A stretch of 64,000 nucleotides of DNA from assembly GCF_001905345.1 (NCBI RefSeq), contig NZ_LFBV01000001.1:1871321-1935320 (forward strand). The letters run 5' to 3'. The number at the start of each line of letters is the position of its first letter. Within the stretch, counting starts at the first letter, position 1. The notes under the pieces are model-generated. The model ran no database searches and had not been told where the DNA came from. It worked only from the letters and a program-made list of their open reading frames with translations. Made by a program: the position numbers and the translations under genes. Below are positions 16,669 to 24,828 of the stretch, one piece after another. This stretch comes from Streptomyces uncialis. GTDB lineage: Bacteria > Actinomycetota > Actinomycetes > Streptomycetales > Streptomycetaceae.

Positions 16669-17060
16669 GTCGATCGATCCTTTCGCCGCTTCCGTCCGCC
16701 GGCCTGGGGGTGCGCTTGGGGTACGCGGGCCTGGCGGACGGATGCGTCCGTGGGGGGTGGGGTGAGGGGTCGGGACCTGTGGGGTGCGGGTCCCGGGACC
16801 GGCGCGGGGCCGGTTCTCCATCGGCACACGGGGTGAAGCGTCGGGGTTCCGGTACGGGACGGTGGCGCCGTTCGCACGGGAGTGCTGTCCGGGCCGTCCG
16901 TACGGGGCGCTGGGTCCGTCCCGTACCGGGTTGTGCGGGGCCGCGGGTGCCCCGCCGGAGCCGGGTCGTGTCCGGGGTCCTCACGGACCGGTCGGGGGTG
17001 CCTGAGCCCTGGCGCCTCGACCGGTCCGTGCGGGGCCCGAGAACCGGCCCGGCTCCGAGC
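16669..17060. other. Gap between carbonic anhydrase and sulP genes
   Basis: No convincing gene is seen here; frames open on both strands look like shadows. The sequence is GC-rich with runs such as GGGTGCGGGTCCCGGG. It may hold a promoter for sulP, but no clear -10/-35 pair can be named. Confidence 0.4.
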
Positions 17061-17663
17061 TCAGTGGCAGTGGAACGCGCCGTCGTTCTCGTCGAGTTCG
17101 AACACCTGGGCGGTGTCCACCCGGTAGAACCAGCCGTGCAGCTGCACCCGGCCGTCGGCGATGGCCGCGTGGACCTCGGGGTAGCCGCGCAGGGTCTCCA
17201 GCTGGGCCACGACATGGGCCTGGACGAAGTTCGTCAGGGTCAGGTCCTCGGGCGGGGTACCGAGGATGGGGGCCAGACCCGGGCGGGCGAAGGAAACCCA
17301 CTCCGCTACGCTCGGCAGAGCCGTCAGGTCCTGCTCCTTGGCGACCGCGGCGATGGCCCCGCAGTGCGAGTGTCCGCAGACGACGATGTCCTGGACCCGG
17401 AGCACGTCGACCGCGTACTGGAGAGTGGCCGCCTCACCGGACTGCCGCCCAGGCCGGTAGGGGGGGATGATGTTTCCCGCGTTGCGCAGCTCGAAGACCT
17501 CACCGGGCGCGGAGCCCATGATGAGCGAGGGCACGATCCGCGAGTCGGAACAGGTGATGAAGAGGGTCCCGGGGCTCTGGCCGGCAGCGAACTGCTGGTA
17601 GGTCTCGCTCTCGGGCGCCATGCGCTGCTGAAAGGTCCGCGCGTTGTCGAGAAGCTTCTTCAT
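17061..17663 (-). CDS. Beta-class carbonic anhydrase
   Basis: A 200-residue beta-carbonic anhydrase catalysing CO2/HCO3- interconversion in the cytoplasm. The expected residues are present: Cys38 in TCSDSR with Asp40 and Arg42 (the catalytic dyad), His98 and Cys101 in CGHSHCG completing the zinc site. The length is typical for the class. The ATG at 17661-17663 is preceded by AGGAG 6 nt upstream. The SulP transporter gene lies downstream on the same strand, so the two may act together in bicarbonate supply or pH balance. A 16-bp dyad 132 bp upstream is shared with the promoter region of the neighbouring two-component operon, suggesting control by that system. Confidence 0.95.
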   Translation of the reverse strand: MKKLLDNARTFQQRMAPESETYQQFAAGQSPGTLFITCSDSRIVPSLIMGSAPGEVFELRNAGNIIPPYRPGRQSGEAATLQYAVDVLRVQDIVVCGHSHCGAIAAVAKEQDLTALPSVAEWVSFARPGLAPILGTPPEDLTLTNFVQAHVVAQLETLRGYPEVHAAIADGRVQLHGWFYRVDTAQVFELDENDGAFHCH

Positions 17664-17794
17664 GGCGTGCTCCTGGCTGATCCAGTGACCTCCGCAGCGA
17701 ACGGCCTTGGTCGCTGCGGGAGTTGGGACAACCGGGGGTGGTTGTCTTGGCCCGGAAGCATGCGGGTAGGTGATGAGTCGGCTGTGAGATCGCC

Positions 17795-17810
17795 GTGAGA
17801 GAGCTCTCAC
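17795..17810. promoter_or_regulatory. 16-bp dyad GTGAGAGAGCTCTCAC upstream of carbonic anhydrase
   Basis: The core GAGAGCTCTC at 17799-17808 is a perfect palindrome. The whole 16-mer matches the reverse complement of 21258-21273 in 15 of 16 positions. Both copies lie in upstream regions of neighbouring transcription units, so a common regulator is likely. Confidence 0.5.
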
Positions 17811-18243
17811 CTGCTTGATAACGATGTCGGAGCGCGTCCGCGCACATCTGAGTGGGCACTTGTCGCTGGTATGTGCGCACGGCCAGGTGGGGCACGTCGG
17901 GAGTTCCCGCGCAGAACGCGCAGAACGCGCGAAAGCCCGCCGATGGGGCGGGCGATGTGCGGGCGCGGGCCGTGGGAATGGCTCGCGCGCGCCGGTCCCC
18001 GGGGCCCCGGGAGGGGGCGTGCCGGTGGGGTCGGAGCCCCCGGCCGGGGTCGCCGGGTTGGGGGTCCTGGGGCCTCGGGGTCCGGTGGGGTCGGTCCGGA
18101 GGGGGTGGGGGTTGCGGGGGTGTGCGGGGTCGGGCGTCCTGCGGGGGTTCCTGGTTCCGTTGTTACGGGGGGTGTGTGGTGCGGGGGTGTACAGGGGGTC
18201 GGTGGTGCGGGTGGTGCGGGTGGTGCGGGTGGTGCGGGAAGGG
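17811..18243. other. G-rich intergenic stretch with 9-bp GTGCGGGTG repeats
   Basis: No convincing gene is present between the carbonic anhydrase upstream region and the response-regulator stop. About four tandem copies of a 9-bp unit GTGCGGGTG or GTGCGGGTn lie at 18203-18239, preceded by a strongly G-rich + strand at about 18050-18200. This could form G-quadruplex-like structure or simply be low-complexity drift. Confidence 0.5.
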
Positions 18244-18903
18244 TCAGGCGCGGAGCCGGTAGCCCACCCCGCGTACCGTCTCGACCCGGTCGGGGCCGAG
18301 CTTGCGGCGTACGTACCGCACATACACGTCCACGATGTTGGACCCGGGGTCGTAGTCGAACCCCCAGACCCGGCTGAGGAGCTGCTCGCGCGTCAGCACC
18401 TGGTCGGGGTTGCGCATGAACACCTCCGTCAGCGCGAACTCCCGGGCGGACAGCTCCGCGACCCGCCCGTTCACATGGACCCGCCGGGTGCGCAGATCGA
18501 GGACGAGGTCCCCGGCCCGCAGCAGCGAGCCCTCCGGCCCGCCCTCGGCCCGCAGCCGGAGCCTGACCCGGGCCAGGAGTTCCTCGAACGCGAACGGTTT
18601 CGACACATAGTCGTCCGCGCCCTGTTCGAGCCCGGCGACCACGTCGGACACGCTGTCCCGCGCGGTCAGGATCACCACCGGCAGCGTGACGCGCAGTTCG
18701 CGCAGTTTGCGCAGAACGGTGAGACCGTCGACCGCGGGCAGTCCGAGGTCGAGGATCATGAGGTCGCAGTTCCCGGCGCGGGCGTGTTCATAGGCCGACA
18801 GGCCGTCACCCACCACTGAGGTAGCGAACCCATATCCCCTTAAGCCTCTTTCCACGAAAGAGGCGATTCCCGCTTCGTCCTCCGCTATGAGGATCCGATG
18901 CAT
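18244..18903 (-). CDS. OmpR-family response regulator; contains a TTA codon
   Basis: A 219-residue response regulator with a receiver domain (acidic pocket EDE near residue 8, phosphoacceptor Asp52 in LDLGLPAVDG, T in LTARD, K in VSKPF) and a C-terminal winged helix (ELSAREFALTEVFMRNPDQVLTREQLL, VDVYVRYVRRKLG). The ATG at 18901-18903 is the natural family start. The first 33 codons overlap the 3' end of the histidine kinase gene in another frame. That stretch uses rare codons (ATA, AGA, AGG, GGA, TAT), and Leu21 is TTA, so bldA dependence is possible. Targets are unknown, but a shared 16-bp dyad points to its own operon and the carbonic anhydrase gene. Confidence 0.95.
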   Translation of the reverse strand: MHRILIAEDEAGIASFVERGLRGYGFATSVVGDGLSAYEHARAGNCDLMILDLGLPAVDGLTVLRKLRELRVTLPVVILTARDSVSDVVAGLEQGADDYVSKPFAFEELLARVRLRLRAEGGPEGSLLRAGDLVLDLRTRRVHVNGRVAELSAREFALTEVFMRNPDQVLTREQLLSRVWGFDYDPGSNIVDVYVRYVRRKLGPDRVETVRGVGYRLRA

Positions 18904-20452
18904 GCTGTCCTTCCTCCCAGGGGTAGTAAGCCGGAAGATCGAGGACGAAACGGGCCCCGCCCGTCTGGGCGTCCTCCACCCAGGCGGTGCCGCCGTGCGC
19001 TTCGGCGATCTCCCGGACGATGGCCAGTCCGAGCCCGATACCCGTGCCCGCCTGACCCGAACCCGTCTTCTTGGCCGTGCCGACGAGATTGGCCTGAGCG
19101 AACCGGTTGAAGATCCGTTCCTTGTCCATCGGTCCCACACCCGGCCCGGTGTCACGGACCCAGAGCAGAATCCGTTCGTCCCGGACCGTCGACCCCATCT
19201 CGATGAGGTCGCCGTCGAGCGTGTGCCGTACCGCGTTGGCGGCGAGCTGGATCAGTCCCTGGGTGAGCCGCTGCCCGTCGACGAGGACCGTGGCCTCCGC
19301 CACGGCCGCGACGCGCCAGTGCCTGTTGCCCAGGGCGCGGGCCTTGGCGACGACGTCCACGATCAGATCGGTCAGATTGGTCTCACCGATACTGAGGAAG
19401 TCGGGGCGCTCCGCCTTGGCCAGGGTCAGCAGATCGTCCACGATCCGGCTCATCCGGTCGAGTTCGTCCAGGACCAGCGCACGGGTCGCCGCCCGGTCCT
19501 GCTCCCCGAGTTCGCCGATGCCCTCCGGCCACGGCTGCCAGGAGTCCAGCACCGGCACCTGGCTGCCGTCCCAGCCGGACGGACCCACACCGCGCGCACC
19601 GCCGGCCGGGACGCCGTCCATCAGTTCCAGATGGCCCCGGATGACGGTGATGGGGGTGCGCAGTTCATGGCCCACCTCGTCCAGGAACCGGCGCTGCGCG
19701 GTGAACGCCTGCTCCAGCCGGTCGAGCATCCGGTTGAAGGTGTGGGCGAGGGCCGCGACGTCGTCATGGCCCCGGACGTCCAGCCGCTGGGTCAGATCGG
19801 ACTCGCTGATCCGTGCGGCGGTCTGCCGCACCAGCCGGATCGGCGCGAGCACCCGTCCGGCCACCAGCCAGCTCGTCATACCCGCGAACACGAGCGCGCC
19901 GAGTCCGGTGGCGAGCAGCATCTTGGCCACCCAGCGGACCTCGGCGAGCTGGCGGTCCCGGAACTCGATCAGGACCAGCCGGACGTCCCGGGTGTCCCCG
20001 GCGACGCGTACCGGGACCACGCCGTAGCGGACCCGGCCCTCCGAGGTGTCCAGCCACCCCGTCTGGGTCTTGGTGCTGCCGAGCATGGCCAGTTTGCGGA
20101 CCACGTCCGGGTTCTCGTCCAGTTTGATGGGCGGGTCGACGCCGCTGCGGCGGTCGGCCCGGCCGTCCACGATGCTGAAGTAGGTCTCCTCCCGGTTGGG
20201 CAGGTTGTTGGACATGAAGTCGGTGAGCAGCGCGGCGCCGTCGGTGTAGGGCTGGCCCGATTCGCCGCGGCCCTTCCCGGCGAACGCGCGGAGGTTGTCC
20301 ACCTCGTGCAGCAGCTGCTCGTCCACGCGGGCGTCCATCTGGGCCTGCCACAGGACGGTGATGGCGACGGTGGGTGCCGCGATCGCGGCACCCACCAGGA
20401 GCATCATCCAGCCCACGATTCTCGACCGCGCGCTGGCCGTGTGCTTGCGCAC
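18806..20452 (-). CDS. Sensor histidine kinase overlapping its response regulator by 98 bp
   Basis: A 548-residue membrane sensor kinase. It has a first membrane helix at about residues 14-36, an extracytoplasmic sensor region to ~175, a second helix at ~178-200, HAMP at ~200-255 and HisKA with the phosphoacceptor His262 in DEVGHELRTP. The catalytic domain has N-box QLAANAVRHT, G1 DTGPGVG and G2 GIGLGLAIV. The catalytic domain normally ends near GARFVLDLPA; here ~38 extra residues (YYPWEEGQHASDP and on) run on into the start of the response-regulator gene, giving a 98-bp out-of-frame overlap. Loss of an earlier stop codon is the simplest explanation. An upstream proline-rich gene lies 2 bp away in the same operon. 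Confidence 0.94.
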   Translation of the reverse strand: MRKHTASARSRIVGWMMLLVGAAIAAPTVAITVLWQAQMDARVDEQLLHEVDNLRAFAGKGRGESGQPYTDGAALLTDFMSNNLPNREETYFSIVDGRADRRSGVDPPIKLDENPDVVRKLAMLGSTKTQTGWLDTSEGRVRYGVVPVRVAGDTRDVRLVLIEFRDRQLAEVRWVAKMLLATGLGALVFAGMTSWLVAGRVLAPIRLVRQTAARISESDLTQRLDVRGHDDVAALAHTFNRMLDRLEQAFTAQRRFLDEVGHELRTPITVIRGHLELMDGVPAGGARGVGPSGWDGSQVPVLDSWQPWPEGIGELGEQDRAATRALVLDELDRMSRIVDDLLTLAKAERPDFLSIGETNLTDLIVDVVAKARALGNRHWRVAAVAEATVLVDGQRLTQGLIQLAANAVRHTLDGDLIEMGSTVRDERILLWVRDTGPGVGPMDKERIFNRFAQANLVGTAKKTGSGQAGTGIGLGLAIVREIAEAHGGTAWVEDAQTGGARFVLDLPAYYPWEEGQHASDPHSGGRSGNRLFRGKRLKGIWVRYLSGG

Positions 20453-20454
20453 CG

Positions 20455-20934
20455 CTAGTCGTCCCCTCCTTCTTCCTCGTCACCGTGACCCTCGCCGCGG
20501 CCGCCGTCCTCGTTGTCGTGGTCGCGCTCCTCCTCGGTGGGCGGGAAGCCCGGCCGGTGGCTGCTCTGGGGCGGGGTCGGGACGGGCACGGGTCTGCCTC
20601 CGGTGGGCCGGACGGATGCCGGGGGTGGTTCGTCCTCCTCGTCGGTGGCGTCCGGGACGGTGTTGGGCGGGGTGGTGGCGCCGGGGGTGGTCGTGACGGT
20701 GACGGTGGGTCGAGGGGGGGTGGGCAGTGGGGTCTTCGGGCCCTGCGGTGAAAGGGGGGGCGGCGAGACCGTCTGCGACGGGGTGACAGCGCCGGCCTCG
20801 GGTCCGCTCACGTCGATCACGGGCCCGAGGTCAAGGGGCTCGCTCCCGTCCACGAGGGCCCGGCCGGTCACCATGCCGACGCCCGCCAGGGTCGCCACCA
20901 CCGTGATCGCGAGATTGGCCTTCCTGAGTTTCAT
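20455..20934 (-). CDS. Membrane-anchored Pro/Thr-rich protein in the two-component operon
   Basis: A 159-residue protein from the ATG at 20932-20934. A TTG at 20956-20958 would add eight residues; neither start has a good Shine-Dalgarno site. It begins with KLRKANLAITVVATLAGVGM, a single hydrophobic helix or uncleaved signal anchor. The rest is Pro/Thr/Gly-rich and ends in an acidic Asp/Glu/Gly/His tail (EEERDHDNEDGG and beyond). Its stop lies 2 bp before the kinase start, so it is co-transcribed and may be an extracytoplasmic accessory or sensor-linked protein. I recognise no family. Confidence 0.65.
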   Translation of the reverse strand: MKLRKANLAITVVATLAGVGMVTGRALVDGSEPLDLGPVIDVSGPEAGAVTPSQTVSPPPLSPQGPKTPLPTPPRPTVTVTTTPGATTPPNTVPDATDEEDEPPPASVRPTGGRPVPVPTPPQSSHRPGFPPTEEERDHDNEDGGRGEGHGDEEEGGDD

Positions 20935-21433
20935 AAGGAGAGTGTCCAGTCCAATCAAAGGGGCGACGGAAAGAGGAGAGGATTCTCATGTCGTGCCGTG
21001 CCCCGGCACCAACGGGGCTTTTCCTCCTGGGTGCTTCGGTGTTCGTGGTCGTTGCGGTCGCGTGCGGAACTGCTCGTTCTTGGGGTCTTGCCGGGATGAG
21101 ATACGTGGTGGGCGAGGTAACTGCTCAGTAGCCGGACGGATCGGTGTGCAGATGCGTACACCTGCCGTCCGTCGTCCGGCGGGCGGAGGATGGCATTCCG
21201 GTCCGGCTCCCGCCCCTGGTGGTTCGTCCCGGTACGGGGTGATCCGTGAGGGTCGGTGTGAGAGCTCGCTCACGGGTCCCCGGCGGGGCCTTCACCCGGG
21301 CCCGGGTCCGGCCCGGACGCCCTGGGCGCTCGCCGCATCCGGCAGGCGCGCGGACCCGGTCGTGCGGCGGACAAGTCCGGTCGGTTGCGTCGATCCGGGC
21401 GGACGGCGGCCCCGTCTTCAGCACAATGTGCGC
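20935..21433. other. Divergent control region between the two-component operon and the DUF5954 gene
   Basis: No convincing gene is seen in these 499 bp. The stretch has lower GC near 20960-21130 than its surroundings, and contains the 16-bp dyad at 21258-21273. It should contain promoters for both flanking genes, but I could not define them. Confidence 0.5.
21258..21273. promoter_or_regulatory. 16-bp dyad GTGAGAGCTCGCTCAC
   Basis: Its reverse complement, GTGAGCGAGCTCTCAC, matches the site at 17795-17810 in 15 of 16 positions. It lies 323 bp upstream of the start of the two-component operon and 160 bp upstream of the divergent DUF5954 gene. Confidence 0.5.
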
Positions 21434-22447
21434 ATGGGCGATGACTGGAAGCGACAGCTCGACCGGATCCATGAGGGACTGGTCCGGCGCGACGATCCGG
21501 CGGAGTGGGTGACCGAGGCCGACGCGGTGGAGGCGTCCTACCGCTACCCGAATCTCCTGCTGCGCGGCCCGGTGTTCGGGCTCGCCGTCCAGGAACCGGC
21601 CGACGCGCCCCGCTGGCGGGTGCTGACCGAGGTCACCTGCGGCAGACCCCAGGAGGCCCGGGACTCGCTCAACTCCCATCTGTGGTTCCAGGCCAAGGAC
21701 GACACCGACGACCCGGAGGTGCGGCGCGAACTCCTCGCCGCGGTCGCTCTGCTGGAACGTGAACCGGTGGACGAGGTCCGGGCGGCGGGCAGCCGCTACC
21801 GGGTGATCCGGGGCGACGAGTTCGCGCGCGGCGGCGACGACGGGCTGGAGCCGCCCCGCCCCACCGACCCCGAACCGGCCAAGCGCTCCTGGGAGTTCAC
21901 CCCCGACGCCAGGCCGTCCGAGCTGGGCATGCCGCTCGACCCCGGACGGGAGCAGGGCCTGATGACCGGGGCCCTCAAGCTGGCCCTGCGCGACTTCAGC
22001 TACTCGGGCACGGGGTTCCCCGACGGCATGCTGCGCGACAGCGTGTCGGCCGTGCGCACCCATCCCGAAGTGGCGCTGCTGCCGGTGGCGTTCTGCGTGG
22101 TGGAACGCCTGGACGGACGGTGGCGGCCCCGGTCCGCGCTGGTGCCGACCCCGCACGACGCCCGCCGGGTGCTGAACGACGGGCTGACCGATTTCTGGCC
22201 CCGGATGACGGGCCTGGACGAGCGGGGCCGGGCCGCCTACGCGCGGGCCGCCGAGCGGTTCCGGGCGGCGGAGCGCGCCGACGAGGTACGGGTGGGCGAC
22301 GAGATGTTCCGGGTCTGCCGGATCGAGCGGATGGTGCGGTGCGGCGCGGACGGCCCCGAGGGCCCCCGGCCGTCCGACACCGACTCCCACCCGCCGGAGC
22401 GCATCCATCCGCCGATGGCGGCGGACGGCACGATCGACTACTCGTAG
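21434..22447 (+). CDS. DUF5954-family protein
   Basis: A 337-residue cytoplasmic protein that I recognise as the DUF5954 type found widely in Streptomyces; its function is unknown. The sequence begins MGDDWKRQLDRIHEGLVRRDDP and includes RYPNLLLRGPVFGLAVQ, a central RYRVIRGDEF motif, then VFRV-like FRVCRIERMVR near the C-terminus. There are no membrane segments or signal peptide. The ATG at 21434 was chosen because family-like sequence begins there, although the open frame extends 920 bp upstream through the divergent region. Confidence 0.75.
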   Translation: MGDDWKRQLDRIHEGLVRRDDPAEWVTEADAVEASYRYPNLLLRGPVFGLAVQEPADAPRWRVLTEVTCGRPQEARDSLNSHLWFQAKDDTDDPEVRRELLAAVALLEREPVDEVRAAGSRYRVIRGDEFARGGDDGLEPPRPTDPEPAKRSWEFTPDARPSELGMPLDPGREQGLMTGALKLALRDFSYSGTGFPDGMLRDSVSAVRTHPEVALLPVAFCVVERLDGRWRPRSALVPTPHDARRVLNDGLTDFWPRMTGLDERGRAAYARAAERFRAAERADEVRVGDEMFRVCRIERMVRCGADGPEGPRPSDTDSHPPERIHPPMAADGTIDYS

Positions 22448-22674
22448 TGACCCGTCGGAGGTTTGCCGGACCCGCCCCGGAGGGAGGCGTTCGCGGTGGT
22501 TCCGGCCGCCTCCGTGTTCCCGTTTGTGCGGGGAGGGCGGTGTGGGCCGTGGCCGGGCGGGGGGTCGCGGCCCTTTCTGTTGTGTGGTGATCGGCTCTGG
22601 GGCGGCGGGGCCGGTGGGGCGCGTGGGTGGGAATAGTTCCCCGGGGTGTGGCGCTGTAGGCTCCGAGATTAATT

Positions 22675-22693
22675 GAACGATGAACTATATTGG
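22675..22693. promoter_or_regulatory. AT-rich direct repeat upstream of the MarR gene
   Basis: TGAACGATGAACTA (about 22675-22688) contains two TGAAC half-sites 7 bp apart inside an AT-rich island (ATTAATTG...CTATATTGG) in otherwise GC-rich DNA, about 40 bp before the MarR start. Such islands usually mark a promoter with an autoregulatory operator. Confidence 0.4.
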
Positions 22694-22730
22694 TCCGAGC
22701 ACACCGCCGAGCAGCTCCCAGGAGGTCCCC

Positions 22731-23249
22731 ATGGAAGGCATGAGCGCGCCCCCGCGGCCCGCCGTGGCCGCGGCGGACCCCGACCGGGAGGCCCAGCGGA
22801 CCATGCGCTCCTTCCTCACCGCCGCCCGGCTGCTGTCCGAACAGCTCGGGCACGAGCTGCGGCGCGAGGGCGGCATGTCGCAGATCCACTACGAACTCCT
22901 CGACTGGCTCTCCGAGGCCCCCGGACTGCGGCTGCGCATGAACGAGCTGGCCCGCCGCACCGGCGTGTCCGCCAGCAGGCTCTCGCACCTGGCCGACAGA
23001 CTGGAGCAGCGCGGCTGGATCGAGCGCGCCGAGGACCCCGGCGACCGGCGGGCGCTGCTCGCCCGGCTCACCCCCGCGGGGCGCGTCGCGCTGGAGGAGG
23101 CCGCGCCCTGGCACGCGGACTGTGCCCGGACCCGGCTGCTGGACCACCTCAGCGCGGACCAGCTCCGCCGGCTGCGGGAGATCAGCGACCAGCTCAGCGG
23201 CCGGCTCACCCTCCCCGAGCCGCGCGGCACCCCGCCGCCCGGCCCCTGA
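22731..23249 (+). CDS. MarR-family transcriptional regulator
   Basis: A 172-residue winged-helix regulator. The MarR core is visible as QIHYELLDWLSEAPGLRLRMNELARRTGVSASRLSHLADRLEQRGWIERAEDPGDRRALLARLTPAGR, given here only as landmarks: recognition helix SASRLSHLADRLE and wing DPGDRRALLARLTP. The ATG at 22731 has GGAGG 8 nt upstream, better than the ATG at 22680. The FMN-reductase gene follows 123 bp downstream on the same strand. That pairing is common for MarR regulators sensing reactive electrophiles or oxidants. A direct repeat upstream may be its operator. Confidence 0.9.
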   Translation: MEGMSAPPRPAVAAADPDREAQRTMRSFLTAARLLSEQLGHELRREGGMSQIHYELLDWLSEAPGLRLRMNELARRTGVSASRLSHLADRLEQRGWIERAEDPGDRRALLARLTPAGRVALEEAAPWHADCARTRLLDHLSADQLRRLREISDQLSGRLTLPEPRGTPPPGP

Positions 23250-23372
23250 CCCCCACCGGGTCCCCCCGAACCCCGGCGGTCCGCCCCCAGCGGACCGACC
23301 GGTCCGCACACCGCAGGAACCCGCGCGGCACCCACCGCCGCGACACCCGATACAAGGAAGCAAGGCATATCT

Positions 23373-23957
23373 ATGACCAGGATCGCCATCGTCATCGGCA
23401 GCACCCGCCCCGGCCGCGTCGGTGACACGGTCGCCCACTGGGTGCACGAGATCGCCTCGAAGCGGACCGACGCCGAGTTCGACGTCGTGGACCTCCGCGA
23501 CATCAAGCTCCCGCTCCTCGACGAGCAGGCCCCGCCGTCCTTCGGCCAGTACGCCAACGACCACACCCGTGAGTGGTCGACGCTCGTCGACTCCTACGAC
23601 GGCTTCGTGTTCGTCACGCCGGAGTACAACCACTCCACGTCCGGCGCGCTGAAGAACGCCATCGACTACCTGTACTCGGAGTGGAACAACAAGGCCGCGG
23701 CCTTCGTCGGTTACGGCAGCGCGGGCGGCTCCCGCGCGATCGAGCACCTGCGCGGGATCATGGCCGAGGTCCAGGTCGCGACCGTCCGCAACCAGGTGAT
23801 GCTCTCGCTGTTCACCGACTTCGAGAACTTCACGACCTTCACCCCGCAGCCCGTGCAGGTCGACGCGGTCGGCCCGATGCTGGACCAGCTCATCGCGTGG
23901 AGCGACGCACTCCAGCCCCTCCGCGACAAGACGAAGGCCCAGTCCGCCACCGTCTGA
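23373..23957 (+). CDS. NAD(P)H-dependent FMN reductase
   Basis: A 194-residue flavodoxin-fold reductase of the NADPH-dependent FMN reductase family. It has the phosphate-binding loop GSTRPGRVGD near residue 9, the flavin-contacting PEYNHSTSGALKNAID segment at about residues 83-98, and GYGSAGG after the fourth strand. These enzymes transfer electrons from NAD(P)H to FMN or to quinone or azo substrates. The ATG at 23373 is preceded by AAGGAAG. It follows a MarR regulator and is likely controlled by it. Confidence 0.92.
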   Translation: MTRIAIVIGSTRPGRVGDTVAHWVHEIASKRTDAEFDVVDLRDIKLPLLDEQAPPSFGQYANDHTREWSTLVDSYDGFVFVTPEYNHSTSGALKNAIDYLYSEWNNKAAAFVGYGSAGGSRAIEHLRGIMAEVQVATVRNQVMLSLFTDFENFTTFTPQPVQVDAVGPMLDQLIAWSDALQPLRDKTKAQSATV

Positions 23958-23969
23958 CCACCCCCCGAG

Positions 23970-24007
23970 GCCCCGCCGCACTCCCGTACCGGGCAATGCG
24001 ACGGGGC
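23970..24007. terminator. Hairpin between convergent FMN reductase and DUF397 genes
   Basis: GCCCCGCCGCA at 23970-23980 pairs with TGCGACGGGGC at 23997-24007 with one mismatch and a 16-nt loop. Its position between convergent genes supports a terminator. Confidence 0.5.
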
Positions 24008-24026
24008 TTCGCCCGTCCCCGGCCGG

Positions 24027-24236
24027 TCAGGCGGTGCCGAGCGTTCCGCCCTTGACACCGGTCACGAAGGCCGCGAACGCGGTGGCGCGGACGTTCAGTA
24101 CGGGTCCGCCGGGGCTCTTGGAGTCGCGGACGGGGACGATGCCGTTGGCGGACACGTGTGCGGGCGCCCACTCGACACATGTGCCGCCGTTGCCGCTGTA
24201 CGAGGACTTGATCCAGTTGTGCGGTTCGGTTGTCAC
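24027..24236 (-). CDS. DUF397 protein (orphan pair, downstream copy)
   Basis: A 69-residue DUF397 protein with a single family motif, WIKSSYSGNGGTCVEWAP, followed by VPVRDSKSPGGPVLNVRATAFAAF. It is the second of two adjacent paralogues and lies 43 bp after the first. Unlike the DUF397 gene at 1990, there is no XRE/DUF5753 gene next to it, so its partner regulator is elsewhere or lost. The two proteins share the C-terminal FVTGVK-GTLGT ending, showing recent tandem duplication. Confidence 0.9.
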   Translation of the reverse strand: MTTEPHNWIKSSYSGNGGTCVEWAPAHVSANGIVPVRDSKSPGGPVLNVRATAFAAFVTGVKGGTLGTA

Positions 24237-24279
24237 GGGGTGCCCTTGCGACGTTGCGGTGCGTGGGGTGCCCGGCTGG

Positions 24280-24492
24280 TCATCGTGTGCCGAGCGTTCC
24301 GTCCTTGACGCCGGTCACGAAGGCCGTGAAGGCGTCGGCGGGGATGTCCAGCACGGGTTCGCCGGGGCTCTTGGAGTCGCGCACGGGGACTGTGCTGTTG
24401 GTGGCCGCGTGTGCCGGTGCCCACTCGACGCAGGAACCGCCGTTATTGCTGTAGGTGGATTTGACCCAGAGGAGGGAGGGGGATTCGGTCAT
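24280..24492 (-). CDS. DUF397 protein (orphan pair, upstream copy)
   Basis: A 70-residue DUF397 protein: WVKSTYSNNGGSCVEWAPAHA, then VPVRDSKSPGEPVLDIPADAFTAF. It is clearly paralogous to the gene at 24027. DUF397 proteins are usually encoded beside XRE/DUF5753 regulators, but none lies next to this pair. The region just upstream has no complete gene. Confidence 0.9.
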   Translation of the reverse strand: MTESPSLLWVKSTYSNNGGSCVEWAPAHAATNSTVPVRDSKSPGEPVLDIPADAFTAFVTGVKDGTLGTR

Positions 24493-24828
24493 CGCGGGGT
24501 GCCCTTTCGTGCCTCATCGGTGATGGTCACGGATGCCGTTTGGGAGAGCGATTCGACCTGTAGTTGATGCTAGGCCCTTACCAGCGGCAGCACGGAAGTA
24601 ACCTCGCGTTCCAGATGTCCGTGGGTGTGCGACTCAACGTAGGAGACGGCGGACCGGTCATGCGGCGTAAGTAAGTTGATCAGCCGGTCGAACGGGCGGC
24701 GCTTCCCCAGGCCGAACGTGTTCGTCCTTCCGCCTTGAGGGCCAGCGAGACGTGGGTGGCGGGAGCCGCACCGGCAGCTCGACGGGCTACGGGACACTCT
24801 TCGGGCCCGCCCGCCCCGGCGGTGATCT

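Noticed and set aside
15214..16836. 540-residue + strand frame opposite sulP
   Set aside because: Gln/Asp/His-rich translation typical of antisense to a membrane-protein gene; the SulP frame has clear family motifs.
18887..20458. 523-residue + strand frame opposite the histidine kinase
   Set aside because: Antisense shadow with no domain; the kinase on the other strand is unambiguous.
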